Of a stretch of DNA of 64,000 bases, positions 15,467-24,825 are shown piece by piece; the stretch's first letter is position 1; every line of letters begins with the position of its first letter. Position numbers and translations under genes: made by a program. Source of the DNA: SIG480 sp045539475 (GTDB taxonomy: Bacteria; Bacillota; Clostridia; Oscillospirales; JAAYXM01); the NCBI GenBank assembly GCA_045539475.1, contig JAZQFJ010000093.1, positions 8,117-72,116 on the forward strand. The letters run 5' to 3'. A model generated the notes under the pieces. That model was not told the DNA's origin. It was given only the letters and a program-made list of their open reading frames with translations, and did no database searches.

Positions 15467-17854
15467 TTAAGTTCTCAGTTCAGCGATGGTAACACCGTCT
15501 TCTCCCTCTCCGTAAACACCCAAACGGAAAGATTTTATGTGCGGATGAGTGCGGAGATACGTGTGAACGGACTTGCGCAGAACACCTGTTCCCTTCCCGT
15601 GAATGATGGTAACTGTGTTAAGCTTCGCCAGAAACGCGGTATCAAGATACGAGCTTAAAACGTATTCTGCTTCGTCTGATGCAAGCCCCCGAAGGTCAAC
15701 CTCCGGCTTTACTGAAATATTGCGTAGCTCTGCCTTTTTCTTCGCTATAAAACGATTTACGGTCTTTTCTCCCGTTTCTTCAACAAGCGAGACCTCGTCC
15801 GGTCTTGCAGTAACCTTCATTATTCCGGCCTGTACGGTGAGAATTCCCGTTTTTTCCGCTATACCCACAACCGTACCTTGAAGACCTAACTCCACCAGTT
15901 CCACGGTGTCTCCCTCACGAAGTTTTCGCGGAAGCGGTTTTGGCGTGGGACGGGCTTTTGCACGGATTACGTTTTTCTCCGCTTCGTTAAGTCCGCGGGA
16001 GAGCTCGCTCCTTGCTTCATTAATGAGATTGCGGTCTGCTTTTTTCTTTTCAAGCTTCCTTATCTCCTTGATTTCATCAAGTGCACGGTCTGCTGCCTCA
16101 CGTGCATCTGAAAGAATTTTTTCTGCATCTGCACGAGCTTTCTCTATCACGCTTACCTTGCGCTTTTCAAGCTCTTCCTCAAACTGCTCACTCTTCTTCT
16201 TTTTGCTTTCCGCATCCAAGCGAAGCCTGTTTGCCTCGGAAAGCTCGGTATCAAGAGCCTTTTGCTTTGCCTCAAGCTGTGATAATATCTCGTCAAAGCG
16301 TTTATCTTCACGCTCGACAAGTCTTTCCGCTCCTTTTATTATATTCATTGGAAGCCCCAAGCGCTCCGATATTGCAAAAGCATTACTTTTTCCCGGAATA
16401 CCTATAAGCAATCGGTAAGTGGGCTTTAGTGTCGTAACATCAAATTCGCAGCTTGCGTTTTCAACGCGCTCTGTAATAAGCGCAAAGCTTTTAAGCTCTG
16501 CATAATGCGTTGTCGCAACAGTTTTAGCACCAAGCGCACGTATATACTCAATAATCGAAACAGCCAAAGCTGCACCTTCAACAGGGTCGGTACCCGCTCC
16601 AAGCTCATCAACAAGAACAAGTGAACTGTCATCTGCTTGCGATATTATCTCAACAATATTTTTCATATGCGATGAAAACGTTGAGAGGGACTGCTCTATG
16701 CTTTGCTCATCTCCGATATCGGCAAATATCTTAGAGAATACGGAAATTTCGCTTCCGTAGTCACACGGAATATGCAGACCGCACTCTGCCATAAGAGTGA
16801 GAAGCCCTATGGTTTTAAGCGAAACCGTTTTACCGCCGGTGTTGGGGCCGGTAATAACCAGAGTGTCAAACTCGCGCCCGAGGCGGATGGAAATCGGGAC
16901 GGTTTTGTTCTTATCAAGCAAGGGATGGCGGGCATTCTTCAAGTCAACTATACCTTTATCATTTACCGACGGTGCCTCTGCGTTCTGCGCATATGAAAGC
17001 TTTCCCATCGCGAAAATCAAATCAAGCCGCGAGAGAATTTCAAAATTCGTTTCAATGCCCGCGGAAAATTCGGCGACCTCAGAAGAAAGCGCGGCAAGAA
17101 TTCGCTCTATTTCCTTTTTTTCCTCTGCCTCAAGCTCGCGCAATGCGTTATTGAGCTCAACAACCTGTATAGGCTCTATAAACACGGTTGCACCTGTTGA
17201 TGAAACATCGTGTACAAGGCCTTTTATTTCACCTTTATACTCACTTTTAACAGGAACAACAAAACGCCCGGAGCGCTGTGTGATGATATTCTCCTGCAAA
17301 TGCTTTGCGTGCGCCGGAGAAGAAATGATATGCGCAAGCACCTCACGCACCTTTTCACCGCTACGACGTATACGTCTGCGTATTGCCAAAAGCTCTCCGG
17401 ATGCTCCGTCTGCAATTTCCTCAGGACTTATAATTGCTGAACGGATTTTATCTTCAAGCGCACGATTTATCATAAGAGCTGCAAACATCCCGTCAAGAGA
17501 TGTTCTTTCACTCTTTCTGTCATCCTCAAGATAACTCTGTACACCGCGCGCCGTGCGCAAAAGCTCTGCCACATGCAGAAGCTCTCCTGCATTGAGAGAA
17601 CCGCCACGCTCTGCACGCCGGACACTTGCCGATAGATTGCGCACTCCGGAAAACGGCGGAGCACCTTTTATTCCCAGAAGGCGACGGGCGTCACTCGTCT
17701 TATCAAGCGATGCACGAACCTCTGTTACATCGGTTTTAGGAGAAAGACTGCGTGCAAGCTCTTTTGCACTGTCACTTACCGCATAACCGGCAAGAAGCTC
17801 AAGCACATGTGCAAGCTCAAGCGTATTCTGTGATTTTTGGTATAAACTGTCCAT
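15467..17854 (-). CDS. mutS2: Endonuclease MutS2
   Basis: DNA-binding ATPase of the MutS family acting on branched DNA or stalled ribosomes, not in mismatch repair. The N-terminal core/clamp helices occupy about 1-310. The Walker A GPNTGGKTVSLKTIG follows at about 329-343, then Walker B LVLVDELGAGTDP and the ABC-like region. A long coiled coil spans about 500-610 and the C-terminal Smr nuclease domain starts at VDLRGLASDEAEYVL (about 720). The ATG at 17854 has GGAG 5 bases upstream; an open frame continues five codons further. It begins 18 bases after recO ends. Confidence 0.95.
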   Translation of the reverse strand: MDSLYQKSQNTLELAHVLELLAGYAVSDSAKELARSLSPKTDVTEVRASLDKTSDARRLLGIKGAPPFSGVRNLSASVRRAERGGSLNAGELLHVAELLRTARGVQSYLEDDRKSERTSLDGMFAALMINRALEDKIRSAIISPEEIADGASGELLAIRRRIRRSGEKVREVLAHIISSPAHAKHLQENIITQRSGRFVVPVKSEYKGEIKGLVHDVSSTGATVFIEPIQVVELNNALRELEAEEKKEIERILAALSSEVAEFSAGIETNFEILSRLDLIFAMGKLSYAQNAEAPSVNDKGIVDLKNARHPLLDKNKTVPISIRLGREFDTLVITGPNTGGKTVSLKTIGLLTLMAECGLHIPCDYGSEISVFSKIFADIGDEQSIEQSLSTFSSHMKNIVEIISQADDSSLVLVDELGAGTDPVEGAALAVSIIEYIRALGAKTVATTHYAELKSFALITERVENASCEFDVTTLKPTYRLLIGIPGKSNAFAISERLGLPMNIIKGAERLVEREDKRFDEILSQLEAKQKALDTELSEANRLRLDAESKKKKSEQFEEELEKRKVSVIEKARADAEKILSDAREAADRALDEIKEIRKLEKKKADRNLINEARSELSRGLNEAEKNVIRAKARPTPKPLPRKLREGDTVELVELGLQGTVVGIAEKTGILTVQAGIMKVTARPDEVSLVEETGEKTVNRFIAKKKAELRNISVKPEVDLRGLASDEAEYVLSSYLDTAFLAKLNTVTIIHGKGTGVLRKSVHTYLRTHPHIKSFRLGVYGEGEDGVTIAELRT

Positions 17855-17872
17855 AAAAACTCCAAACAAGTA

Positions 17873-18616
17873 TTATATTAACCCTTTATAGAATGTATTT
17901 GTTTTAAATTTCCTATCAAAATGAGTGCTGAGATATTCATCGCACACATCAGCGAGAAGCTTCATTGACGAATCGTTTATCGAAAACGAGAAGATGCGTT
18001 TTATATCCTCGCTCAAAATAAAACGCATTGCATCAACAACACTTGCGTCTATCCGTTTAAGGAATCCGCCGTTGCAAGCAGAACACAGAACTGTTCCGTT
18101 TTCAACGTCGAAATAAGCAAGATCATCAATGCTGCCGCACACTCCGCAACTCAAAACATTCGGCGTATATCCGGATAGAGATGCAACTTTAAGCTCGAAC
18201 ACTGCTTTTATCTTTTCATGCGGAATGTTGGTTTTTGCAAGCGCATAAAGAGAATTTAGTCCCAAGCGCAAAAGCTCAGGATTTATACTTTCCTCTTCCG
18301 CTGCAAGCTCAAGCACCTCTGCAAAATATGAGCCGAGCGCAAGCTTGACGATATCGTTGCGAATGCCATAAAACATTTCCAGCGGCTCTGCTTCATTTAG
18401 CGTGTATCGTCCGCCGCTTTCATAAAGAGTGAGCTCAGAATACGTAAGAAGCTGAATTGCAGCCGAAACCCGGCTTCCTTTTCTTTTCGCTCCGCGGGCA
18501 AGCACCGAAAGCTTGCCGCCGCATTCGGTAAGCACACTCAGCATAACATCCGATTCTTTATACGGAGTTTCTCTCAGAACAAGCCCTTTATCTACCACCT
18601 GCAAAGCTCTCACCAC
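17873..18616 (-). CDS. recO: DNA repair protein RecO
   Basis: Recombination mediator that helps load RecA with RecR and anneals single strands. An N-terminal OB fold (KGLVLRETPYKESDVMLSVLTE) is followed by a helical domain and a zinc-binding segment with two Cys pairs (CGVCG and CSACNG, about residues 152-181). Length of 247 residues is typical. GTG codons at 18616/18613 open the frame. A TTG at 18604 would give the family-like start (M)QVVDKGLVLRE with GGTGGTGA just upstream and is a good alternative. It lies 22 bases downstream of era, the common era-recO-(mutS2) order. Confidence 0.93.
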   Translation of the reverse strand: MVRALQVVDKGLVLRETPYKESDVMLSVLTECGGKLSVLARGAKRKGSRVSAAIQLLTYSELTLYESGGRYTLNEAEPLEMFYGIRNDIVKLALGSYFAEVLELAAEEESINPELLRLGLNSLYALAKTNIPHEKIKAVFELKVASLSGYTPNVLSCGVCGSIDDLAYFDVENGTVLCSACNGGFLKRIDASVVDAMRFILSEDIKRIFSFSINDSSMKLLADVCDEYLSTHFDRKFKTNTFYKGLI

Positions 18617-18638
18617 CTGTAAAGTAGATGCACTTCAC

Positions 18639-19529
18639 TTATATCTCGTAGCCGAAATTCTTTATAAGAACATCATTATCACGCCAATTTTCCTTGACCT
18701 TTACCCACGTCTCAAGATAAACCTTTGTTCCCATAAATCTTTCGATATCGCCTCTTGCACGCTCACCTATCTTTTTAAGCATTGCACCACGCTTGCCAAT
18801 TATTATCCCCTTATGACTTTCACGTTCACAGTATATGGTTGCCACAACATCTATTATTCCGTTGTCACGCTCGGTAAAACGAGTTATCTCAACCGCAGTT
18901 CCGTGAGGAATTTCATGATTGAGAAGGCGAAGCAGCTTCTCGCGGATTATTTCTGCTACCATTTGTTTTTCAGGTTGATCCGAAATCATATCCTCCGGGA
19001 AGAGAGCGTCTCCCTCCGGGATAAATTTATCAAGCTCGTCATATATTAAATCAAGTCCGTCTCCTTTGAATGCAGAAACAGGAATTATGGCATCAAACTC
19101 ATTCTTTGCACTATATGCTTCAATAACGGGAATAATCTCCGCCTTTTCTACAGTATCAATTTTGTTTATGAGAAGGATTGCCGGTACCTTACTCCGGTTT
19201 ATTCTTGCGATAATTTCTTCCTCAGCGGTACCGATTTTTGCAATGGGCGCAACCATCATGATGACAGCATCAACATCGCTCATTGCATCCCCTGCAACTT
19301 TTACCATATATTCACCGAGATGGCTCTTCGGTGTGTGGATTCCGGGGGTGTCCATAAAAACATACTGTGTGTTTTTTCTGTTAATAATTCCGCATATGCG
19401 GTTTCGCGTTGTTTGCGGCTTATCCGAAACTATCGCAATTTTCTCGCCTGCAAGGGCGTTTATAAGTGTTGATTTACCGACATTCGGCCTGCCCACTATG
19501 GCAACCATTCCCGATTTTTTTATATCCAT
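18639..19529 (-). CDS. era: GTPase Era
   Basis: Essential GTPase for 30S subunit maturation, binding the 3' end of 16S rRNA. The G domain has G1 GRPNVGKSTL (about 13-22), G3 DTPG, and G4 NKID. The C-terminal KH domain contains the IIGKRGAMLKKIG loop. Length is about 296 residues. The ATG at 19529 (MDIKKSG) lies 6 bases after AAGGAGA; the frame is open to 19544. It is followed closely by recO. Confidence 0.96.
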   Translation of the reverse strand: MDIKKSGMVAIVGRPNVGKSTLINALAGEKIAIVSDKPQTTRNRICGIINRKNTQYVFMDTPGIHTPKSHLGEYMVKVAGDAMSDVDAVIMMVAPIAKIGTAEEEIIARINRSKVPAILLINKIDTVEKAEIIPVIEAYSAKNEFDAIIPVSAFKGDGLDLIYDELDKFIPEGDALFPEDMISDQPEKQMVAEIIREKLLRLLNHEIPHGTAVEITRFTERDNGIIDVVATIYCERESHKGIIIGKRGAMLKKIGERARGDIERFMGTKVYLETWVKVKENWRDNDVLIKNFGYEI

Positions 19530-19559
19530 TTCATTCTCCTTCACAGCATATGTTAAGTT

Positions 19560-21710
19560 TTACTGCTTTACGCGCAGCGAAAGCATATACGTCGGTATAC
19601 ACCACAAAAGAAGGTAAATAAATACAGTCTGAGGTGTTACCAAAACGGGTTTCTGAATAAACATAAGATAGAACATCAAAAGCATACCGATAATTGCGCA
19701 TGACGCCGTCAGAAAAATATTTCTGATAGTTGCTCTGCGAAGCTTTTTGGCAGACAACACCGCCGAAGATAACGGATAAAGACCTCCTCGTGTGATGAGC
19801 GCCGCCGTATCACTTGATATAAACTGCTCTTTTTCAGACAAATCAAGACGCTGTTCAATTTCCGGATATTCAAGCGTTCCGTCACGCAAGCCAAATGTCT
19901 GCTCAACCATCATCGGAAGCATATTAAAATCACGAACTGCAAGAACAACAGGAACCTTTCTTTTCACAAGCATATGCAAAGCTCGCTCCACATCAGCATT
20001 CCCTTTATAATTTATATTGAACACACCTGCGGGTGTTTTGTTAATTGCAATAAATACGGCATTTTTCGCGCCCGTTCCCGAACCCAGGCGAACGCCTGTT
20101 CGAAGCATAAAGCCCGCACTTCCGACAAGCACGTTATCGCCCGAAATTTCAGCCTCTATACCGCCAGACTCACGGTAGCGCAGATTAGTAACCTTTGTTG
20201 CTGTGCCATAACGGCTTTTTAAAAGGTCGGAAAAAACATCACAAAGCCCGCATCCCGTCTCCGCAATAACGCTGGCAGCATAGCATACGGTCTGTTCAAG
20301 AGAGTACTTGCCGAGAATTTTGAGTCCATGGAGAGCAACGGTTCCTTTCGGGAAAATATCATCATCACAGACAACAAGGTTTGCTTTCTTTGCAAGATTG
20401 CTTGCAGAAAACCATCCCGATATCGCCGCACCGATGGATGAAAGGTTCTTTGCCGTAACTGAAAACGGAAATGAGAACGAAAGCATTGTAAAAAACGGAG
20501 TAGAAACCGAAGATATTCCGGCAAGAGCCCAGAAAAAGTTTTTGGCATTTCCCGTGCCGACAGATGAAACAAATGCAAACACGATAGAGGAAACAATAAC
20601 AACAGGAGATAAGAATCTCCAGAATGTGCAGGATGCATCTTTATCACTTATATGAGCTACAAATGACTTTGTGTCCTCGGTTGTCTGCTTGATTATATGC
20701 ATTTCTCCGAAAATATTTTCAACGCGAACTGCACCCGGTCGCTTTGCAGCTTTCACGGTTTTCCCTACTCTGCACAAAGCGCGGGCATTTATCCATTTTC
20801 CGTATATCGCAAAGAACAGCCCGACAACCGTTATGCAGCTGTATGGAAGCCATCCGCCCCAACGAGGAGCCGCCATAATAGATATAACGTGCGCAAGAGA
20901 TGCGAAAGAAGAAAACATAATTGCTGACTCGGCATCGGGTTTCAACTTGAAAATCCGTGCCATCCCGCGCGAGAGCACGTCAACAGACAAAAGCATCGCG
21001 CATATCTGAAAAAACGCAGTAAGGAACAGATACCGGAACGGATGCTTCATATACGAGAGAATGCCCGGAAGAAACCAGCCGAGCGGCTCAGAAAACGCAA
21101 GATAACACGAAAGGACACTCAGAATAAGAAGAACAACGGAGCGTAGTCCCAAAAGCTTCGAAAGCTTTGAGTTTTCTTTTATTATTTCCTCAACTGTTCG
21201 GGTTTCAAGCTCTGTTTCTTTATTTTTATCCTCAAAAAGCTCACTTCGTGTGAACGTATCAAACGTTTCTGCGAAGGTTGCTGCGCGTTTTTTCTTCTTT
21301 GGACCCTTTTCCAATGTGTCTTCAAGCGACATATCACCGTAAACGCCGTTTTCCCACGGACGAACTACGGTATCAATCATCTTTGGTCTGCCTTTCTGTG
21401 CCGTCAGAATTTCTTTTTCAGCCTGTGCCTCCAGTTCTTTCTCAATTTCCTTCCAATCCTTGCTGTCAAAGGAAATCTGACCTTCTGCCTGAATCATCTT
21501 TCGCAGACTTCTTTTATTTTGCTTTACCGGCTTTTCTTCCTGAGTTTTGGTAGCTTCAATCGGTCTTTTTATGCCGTCGGAAAACTCGGAGAGAATTTCG
21601 TCTACGCTAAAGGTGTCGTCACCGTATATGTTTTCTGCATTTATTTCATCAAGAATGTCCTGGACAGACATTTCAGAGATTGTTTCATCAAATTTCATTT
21701 TATCATCCAT
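19560..21710 (-). CDS. P-type-ATPase-like membrane pseudoenzyme
   Basis: A 716-residue protein. An acidic, low-complexity cytoplasmic N-terminus (about 1-185) is followed by about 8 membrane helices: four near 190-310, two near 365-435 and two at the C-terminus. The order of parts matches a heavy-metal P-type ATPase: helices, a small A-like domain (about 315-360), two helices with STPF where metal pumps have CPC, a P/N-type cytoplasmic domain (about 445-660), two last helices. But the phosphorylation motif DKTGT is replaced by DDDIFPKGT (451-459), and the TGD and GDGxND motifs are also absent. VLVGSAGFM recalls the N-domain. It is therefore probably not a pump; a structural or sensory role is possible. 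It follows rlmB and precedes era. Start at 21710 has AAAGGAGGT. Confidence 0.6.
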   Translation of the reverse strand: MDDKMKFDETISEMSVQDILDEINAENIYGDDTFSVDEILSEFSDGIKRPIEATKTQEEKPVKQNKRSLRKMIQAEGQISFDSKDWKEIEKELEAQAEKEILTAQKGRPKMIDTVVRPWENGVYGDMSLEDTLEKGPKKKKRAATFAETFDTFTRSELFEDKNKETELETRTVEEIIKENSKLSKLLGLRSVVLLILSVLSCYLAFSEPLGWFLPGILSYMKHPFRYLFLTAFFQICAMLLSVDVLSRGMARIFKLKPDAESAIMFSSFASLAHVISIMAAPRWGGWLPYSCITVVGLFFAIYGKWINARALCRVGKTVKAAKRPGAVRVENIFGEMHIIKQTTEDTKSFVAHISDKDASCTFWRFLSPVVIVSSIVFAFVSSVGTGNAKNFFWALAGISSVSTPFFTMLSFSFPFSVTAKNLSSIGAAISGWFSASNLAKKANLVVCDDDIFPKGTVALHGLKILGKYSLEQTVCYAASVIAETGCGLCDVFSDLLKSRYGTATKVTNLRYRESGGIEAEISGDNVLVGSAGFMLRTGVRLGSGTGAKNAVFIAINKTPAGVFNINYKGNADVERALHMLVKRKVPVVLAVRDFNMLPMMVEQTFGLRDGTLEYPEIEQRLDLSEKEQFISSDTAALITRGGLYPLSSAVLSAKKLRRATIRNIFLTASCAIIGMLLMFYLMFIQKPVLVTPQTVFIYLLLWCIPTYMLSLRVKQ

Positions 21711-21743
21711 CGGCACAACACCTCCTTTAAGTTATAATGTCTT

Positions 21744-22511
21744 TTATTTTTCAAGCCTTTGCCTTACAGTTTCAAAAAGAACCACCGCCGCTGCAGCGGA
21801 TGCATTTAATGACTGAGTTTTTCCAAGCATAGGAATATTCATCACAACATCACAGCACTCGGTAACAAGGCGACCCATACCGTCCCCCTCTGATCCGATG
21901 ACAATCACCGCAGGACCACGAAGGTCAGTTTTGTATATATCCGCAGCAGCACCGAGTCCCGTGCCGTAAACCCAAAGTCCGCGCTTTTTAAGCTCGCTGA
22001 GCGTGGTCGGGATATTTGACACTCGAGCAACCGGAATATGCTCAAGTGCACCGGAAGAAACTTTAGCAACAACAGCCGTAAGCCCTGCATTTCTGCGTTT
22101 TGGGATGATAACACCATGAGCACCGGCAGCCTCGGCACTTCTTATTATTGCTCCGAGATTATGCGGGTCGGAAATTTCATCGCAAACAACAATAAGTGGA
22201 GGTCTTCCCGTTCTTTCAGCATACTCTAAAATATTCTCTACCGTGCTGTACTCATGCGCAGCAGCAAATGCCATAACGCCCTGATGCGCGCCGCTGCGAC
22301 TTAAAGAATCAAGCTTTCTTCTGTCACATTTGCTGACAACAACGCCTGCTTGTTTTGCAGCAGCAAGGATGTGACTTATATTTTTATCCCCTTCGGAATA
22401 AAGTATTTTATCTACTGCTCTTCCCGTACGCAATGCTTCAAATACGGAATTACGGCCTTCGATTATGTAGTTATCCGAATCGTCAAACTTTTTAAATTTG
22501 TTATTGTTCAT
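21744..22511 (-). CDS. rlmB: 23S rRNA (guanosine-2'-O)-methyltransferase, TrmH/SpoU family
   Basis: SPOUT-class SAM methyltransferase, 255 residues. An N-terminal L30e-like substrate domain (IIEGRNSVFEALRTGRAVDK) is followed by the knot domain with motif 1 DEISDPHNLGAIIRSAEAAGA (N and R of NLGAIIR are catalytic/binding). Motif 2 is VIVIGSEGDGMGRLV and motif 3 IPMLGKTQSLNASAAAAVVL. RlmB modifies G2251 of 23S rRNA; the closely related YacO/TrmH-like enzymes cannot be excluded. ATG at 22511 follows GGGAGAGAG. Its promoter region is divergent from ylbJ. Confidence 0.92.
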   Translation of the reverse strand: MNNNKFKKFDDSDNYIIEGRNSVFEALRTGRAVDKILYSEGDKNISHILAAAKQAGVVVSKCDRRKLDSLSRSGAHQGVMAFAAAHEYSTVENILEYAERTGRPPLIVVCDEISDPHNLGAIIRSAEAAGAHGVIIPKRRNAGLTAVVAKVSSGALEHIPVARVSNIPTTLSELKKRGLWVYGTGLGAAADIYKTDLRGPAVIVIGSEGDGMGRLVTECCDVVMNIPMLGKTQSLNASAAAAVVLFETVRQRLEK

Positions 22512-22620
22512 GCTCTCTCCCTGATTTTAATAAATAATACTCTATAATAGTATACCACGAAATATGTTGAATTTAAATACCCAAAAACACTTTTTTTGAA
22601 AATTTAAGGAGGTTTTTTAT

Positions 22621-23733
22621 TTGAGAAAGAAAAACATCACCGTTTTTATCTCTTTTTTTCTTCTTTTCATCTTCGCCGGAGTTATCGTAAAGCATCCGTC
22701 CGAAGTCTCGGAGTCCGTGAAGGACGCACTTTTTCTTTGCGCCGATTCCGTTATCCCTTCACTGTTTCCGTTTTTTATAATCTCTAATCTCCTGATTTCA
22801 CTTGACATCGGTTCTTTCTGCGGAAATCATCTACATAAGATATCAAACCCACTGTTTGGAATACCTGCATCTCTTTCTCCCGCTCTGGCACTCGGACTTA
22901 TCGGCGGATATCCCATAGGCGCGATAACATGTGCAGAAACGTATTCGAAAGGACTTTGCACTAAAGGCGATGCTGAGCGTGCACTTTCCTTTTGCAACAA
23001 CTGCGGACCTGCATTTATTCTCGGTGCAATCGGAAATGGCGTCTTTTCATCCGGAAAAGCAGGAGCTGCATTACTTTGCATACATATTTTATCAGCACTT
23101 TTCCTTGGATCATTTTTCCGTTTTTTTCATCCGCTTCCAAAGATGGAAGCGTTTTTTAAGCAACACTTTCCTCACAAAACTCCGGGTGTTGCAAAAACGC
23201 TTACATCTGCCGTTGCAAAAGCTCTTTCTTCCTCTCTTTCAATAAGCGCGTATATCGTGCTTTTTTCAGCTCTGGTAAGGATAATGACAATACTCGGCAT
23301 ATTCCCTTTTATCGGAATTTTAACAGAAAAGCTTTTCGGATGCAAGCAAGAAGTCGTAACAGCTTTCATCTCCGGCATTTTTGAAATGACGGTGGGGTCG
23401 TTTTCCATTTCCCGTTGCACATCTCCTTCAACTGCCTTCGTTCTGATTTCTTCTCTTCTCGGCTGGGGCGGACTTTCCGTGCACGCACAAGCACTCAGCT
23501 TTATTTCCGACACAGATTTAAGTGTAAAAAACTATTTTTACGGAAAATTTATGCACGGACTGCTTTCAGGTCTTTTAGCGTACATATATACTCTATTTTC
23601 GAACATTTCCACCGTTTCGGTATTTTCCGATTATTCTGACACATACAGCGACGTATTCCCGCGCGGTGTGATTCTGATAATTTTATGTTTATTTTACTTT
23701 TTTTGCAAAAAAGGGTGGAAAAAAATCAGATAA
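22621..23733 (+). CDS. ylbJ: Sporulation integral membrane protein YlbJ
   Basis: A 370-residue polytopic membrane protein of the nucleoside-recognition (Gate) family. YlbJ is needed for spore cortex formation in Bacillus and is made in the mother cell under sigma-E. Diagnostic segments are SVIPSLFPFFIISNLLI, GLIGGYPIGAITCAETYSKG (about 99-118) and the NNCGPAFILGAIGNG motif (about 127-141). The protein is slightly shorter than the Bacillus one. The start codon is TTG, 7 bases after an AAGGAGGT site. Presence of this gene suggests the organism forms spores or recently did. Confidence 0.88.
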   Translation: MRKKNITVFISFFLLFIFAGVIVKHPSEVSESVKDALFLCADSVIPSLFPFFIISNLLISLDIGSFCGNHLHKISNPLFGIPASLSPALALGLIGGYPIGAITCAETYSKGLCTKGDAERALSFCNNCGPAFILGAIGNGVFSSGKAGAALLCIHILSALFLGSFFRFFHPLPKMEAFFKQHFPHKTPGVAKTLTSAVAKALSSSLSISAYIVLFSALVRIMTILGIFPFIGILTEKLFGCKQEVVTAFISGIFEMTVGSFSISRCTSPSTAFVLISSLLGWGGLSVHAQALSFISDTDLSVKNYFYGKFMHGLLSGLLAYIYTLFSNISTVSVFSDYSDTYSDVFPRGVILIILCLFYFFCKKGWKKIR

Positions 23734-23773
23734 TGGTGTATATTATATATATAACATATGAGGATGGGATTTT

Positions 23774-23989
23774 ATGCTTTTTTCAAAAGACATCGAACGG
23801 CGCTGTATTGTATGCCGCCACGGAAAAAAAATAAACGACAATGAAGCTATCTGCAAATATCACGGTGTTGTGTCGCTCGGGCATAAGTGCCGCCGTTTTT
23901 CTTATGATGCAACAAAAAGAATTCCGTCGGAGGACACCCTTCTCTGTGAAAATACTTTTTGTGAAGCGGATTTTTCATTGGATAAGTGA
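23774..23989 (+). CDS. Small cysteine-rich protein conserved in Clostridia
   Basis: A 71-residue basic protein with RRCIVCRHGK, an AICKYHGVV segment and a later HKCRRFSYD; three to four of its six cysteines could bind zinc. I recognise the pattern (short protein with C-x2-C near the N-terminus and FxYDxxKR toward the C-terminus) from Clostridial genomes, where it is uncharacterised. It starts 40 bases after ylbJ with an AGGATGGGA ribosome site, so it may share its transcript. Function unknown. Confidence 0.65.
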   Translation: MLFSKDIERRCIVCRHGKKINDNEAICKYHGVVSLGHKCRRFSYDATKRIPSEDTLLCENTFCEADFSLDK

Positions 23990-24010
23990 ATAAGACGAAA
24001 AAGTAAAAGT

Positions 24011-24285
24011 GGCTGTAGCAAAACAGCCCAGACCGCATAAAGTGTAAAAGTGATATTTTTTTGCAGATAACATCGAAAAAGTATATGGTATGAAGTTTGA
24101 AAGTAAATTGAAAATTCGGCAGAAGCCGAATTTGAGGATTTAGTTACACTTTATGCTATAAGCAAATCGGACCTCTCGACGTACTTATGTACTACTTCGG
24201 GTCCGATTTGCTCATTCTGCACTATTTTTCTAAAGCCCCAAAGGGATTGTAGCAAAATGCATTTCGCTACAATCCCTCTTTTTAA
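24011..24285. repeat. Palindrome-rich decayed region with terminator
   Basis: Several nested palindromes lie here. GGCTGT/ACAGCC is at 24011-24028 and GCATAAAGTGTAA at 24035-24047 has its exact complement at 24144-24156. A small ATTCGGC hairpin lies near 24111-24128, and a 12-base stem pairs 24161-24172 with 24201-24212. A terminator (24242-24253 with 24266-24277) is followed by CTTTTT. Part of the + strand reads as the end of a lost protein (DNIEKVYGMKFESKLKIRQ, then stop near 24138). It borders a truncated transporter gene, so this looks like the scar of a mobile element. Confidence 0.5.
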
Positions 24286-24327
24286 TGTTTTTCACTACGC
24301 AAACAATTCTGTTCTGCGCAGATGTTG

Positions 24328-24702
24328 TTACTGCTTCGTCTGATATTTTTTGGTGCTTCTTAAAACGATTAACCCTACAACCAATATTACAGGGAAAAGC
24401 GTAGCTGCAAGTAATCCTGTTTTAAGATTACCGCCTGCCATTTCGGAAATACTTCCCACCATAGCAGGACTTACCATACCTCCAAAATCACCGGCTAATG
24501 CCAGAAATGCAAACATTGCAGTACCGCCTTTTGGACAATGCCTGGAGGATATGCTTATAGATCCCGGCCACATAATGCCGACAGCCAAACCGCAAAGTGA
24601 ACAACCGGCAAGTCCGAGAATCGGCAAGGAGGACAGCGAAGCTAACAAATAGCAGCAAGCGCACATAATTCCGCAAACAAGCATAACCTTGGTCAAAATC
24701 AA
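24328..24702 (-). pseudogene. MFS transporter, C-terminal fragment
   Basis: About 124 residues with four hydrophobic helices. They match the last third of a major facilitator superfamily permease (LAGCSLCGLAVGIMWPGSIS, then GGTAMFAFLALAGDFGG, then GLLAATLFPVILVVGLIVL), similar to sugar permeases of the FucP/YbfB type. Full transporters have about 400 residues; the first eight helices are missing and upstream bases carry no continuation in any frame. No Shine-Dalgarno site precedes the only possible TTG start. Adjacent palindromes suggest loss through an insertion or deletion. Confidence 0.65.
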
Positions 24703-24825
24703 TCAATCTATTTTAAGAAAAACGTGTGGTATTATTGAACTTGTTGCCGTATAATTAGAAGAAAATGTTCTGATTTTAAGCAAAACAGAGCATGATTAAT
24801 ATGATTTTCAGTCAATGTAAAAATT

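Noticed and set aside
15906..17534. Plus-strand frames of 170 and 245 codons opposite mutS2
   Set aside because: Shadow frames with Ser/Phe/Arg-rich translation, no ribosome sites, opposite a fully recognised gene.
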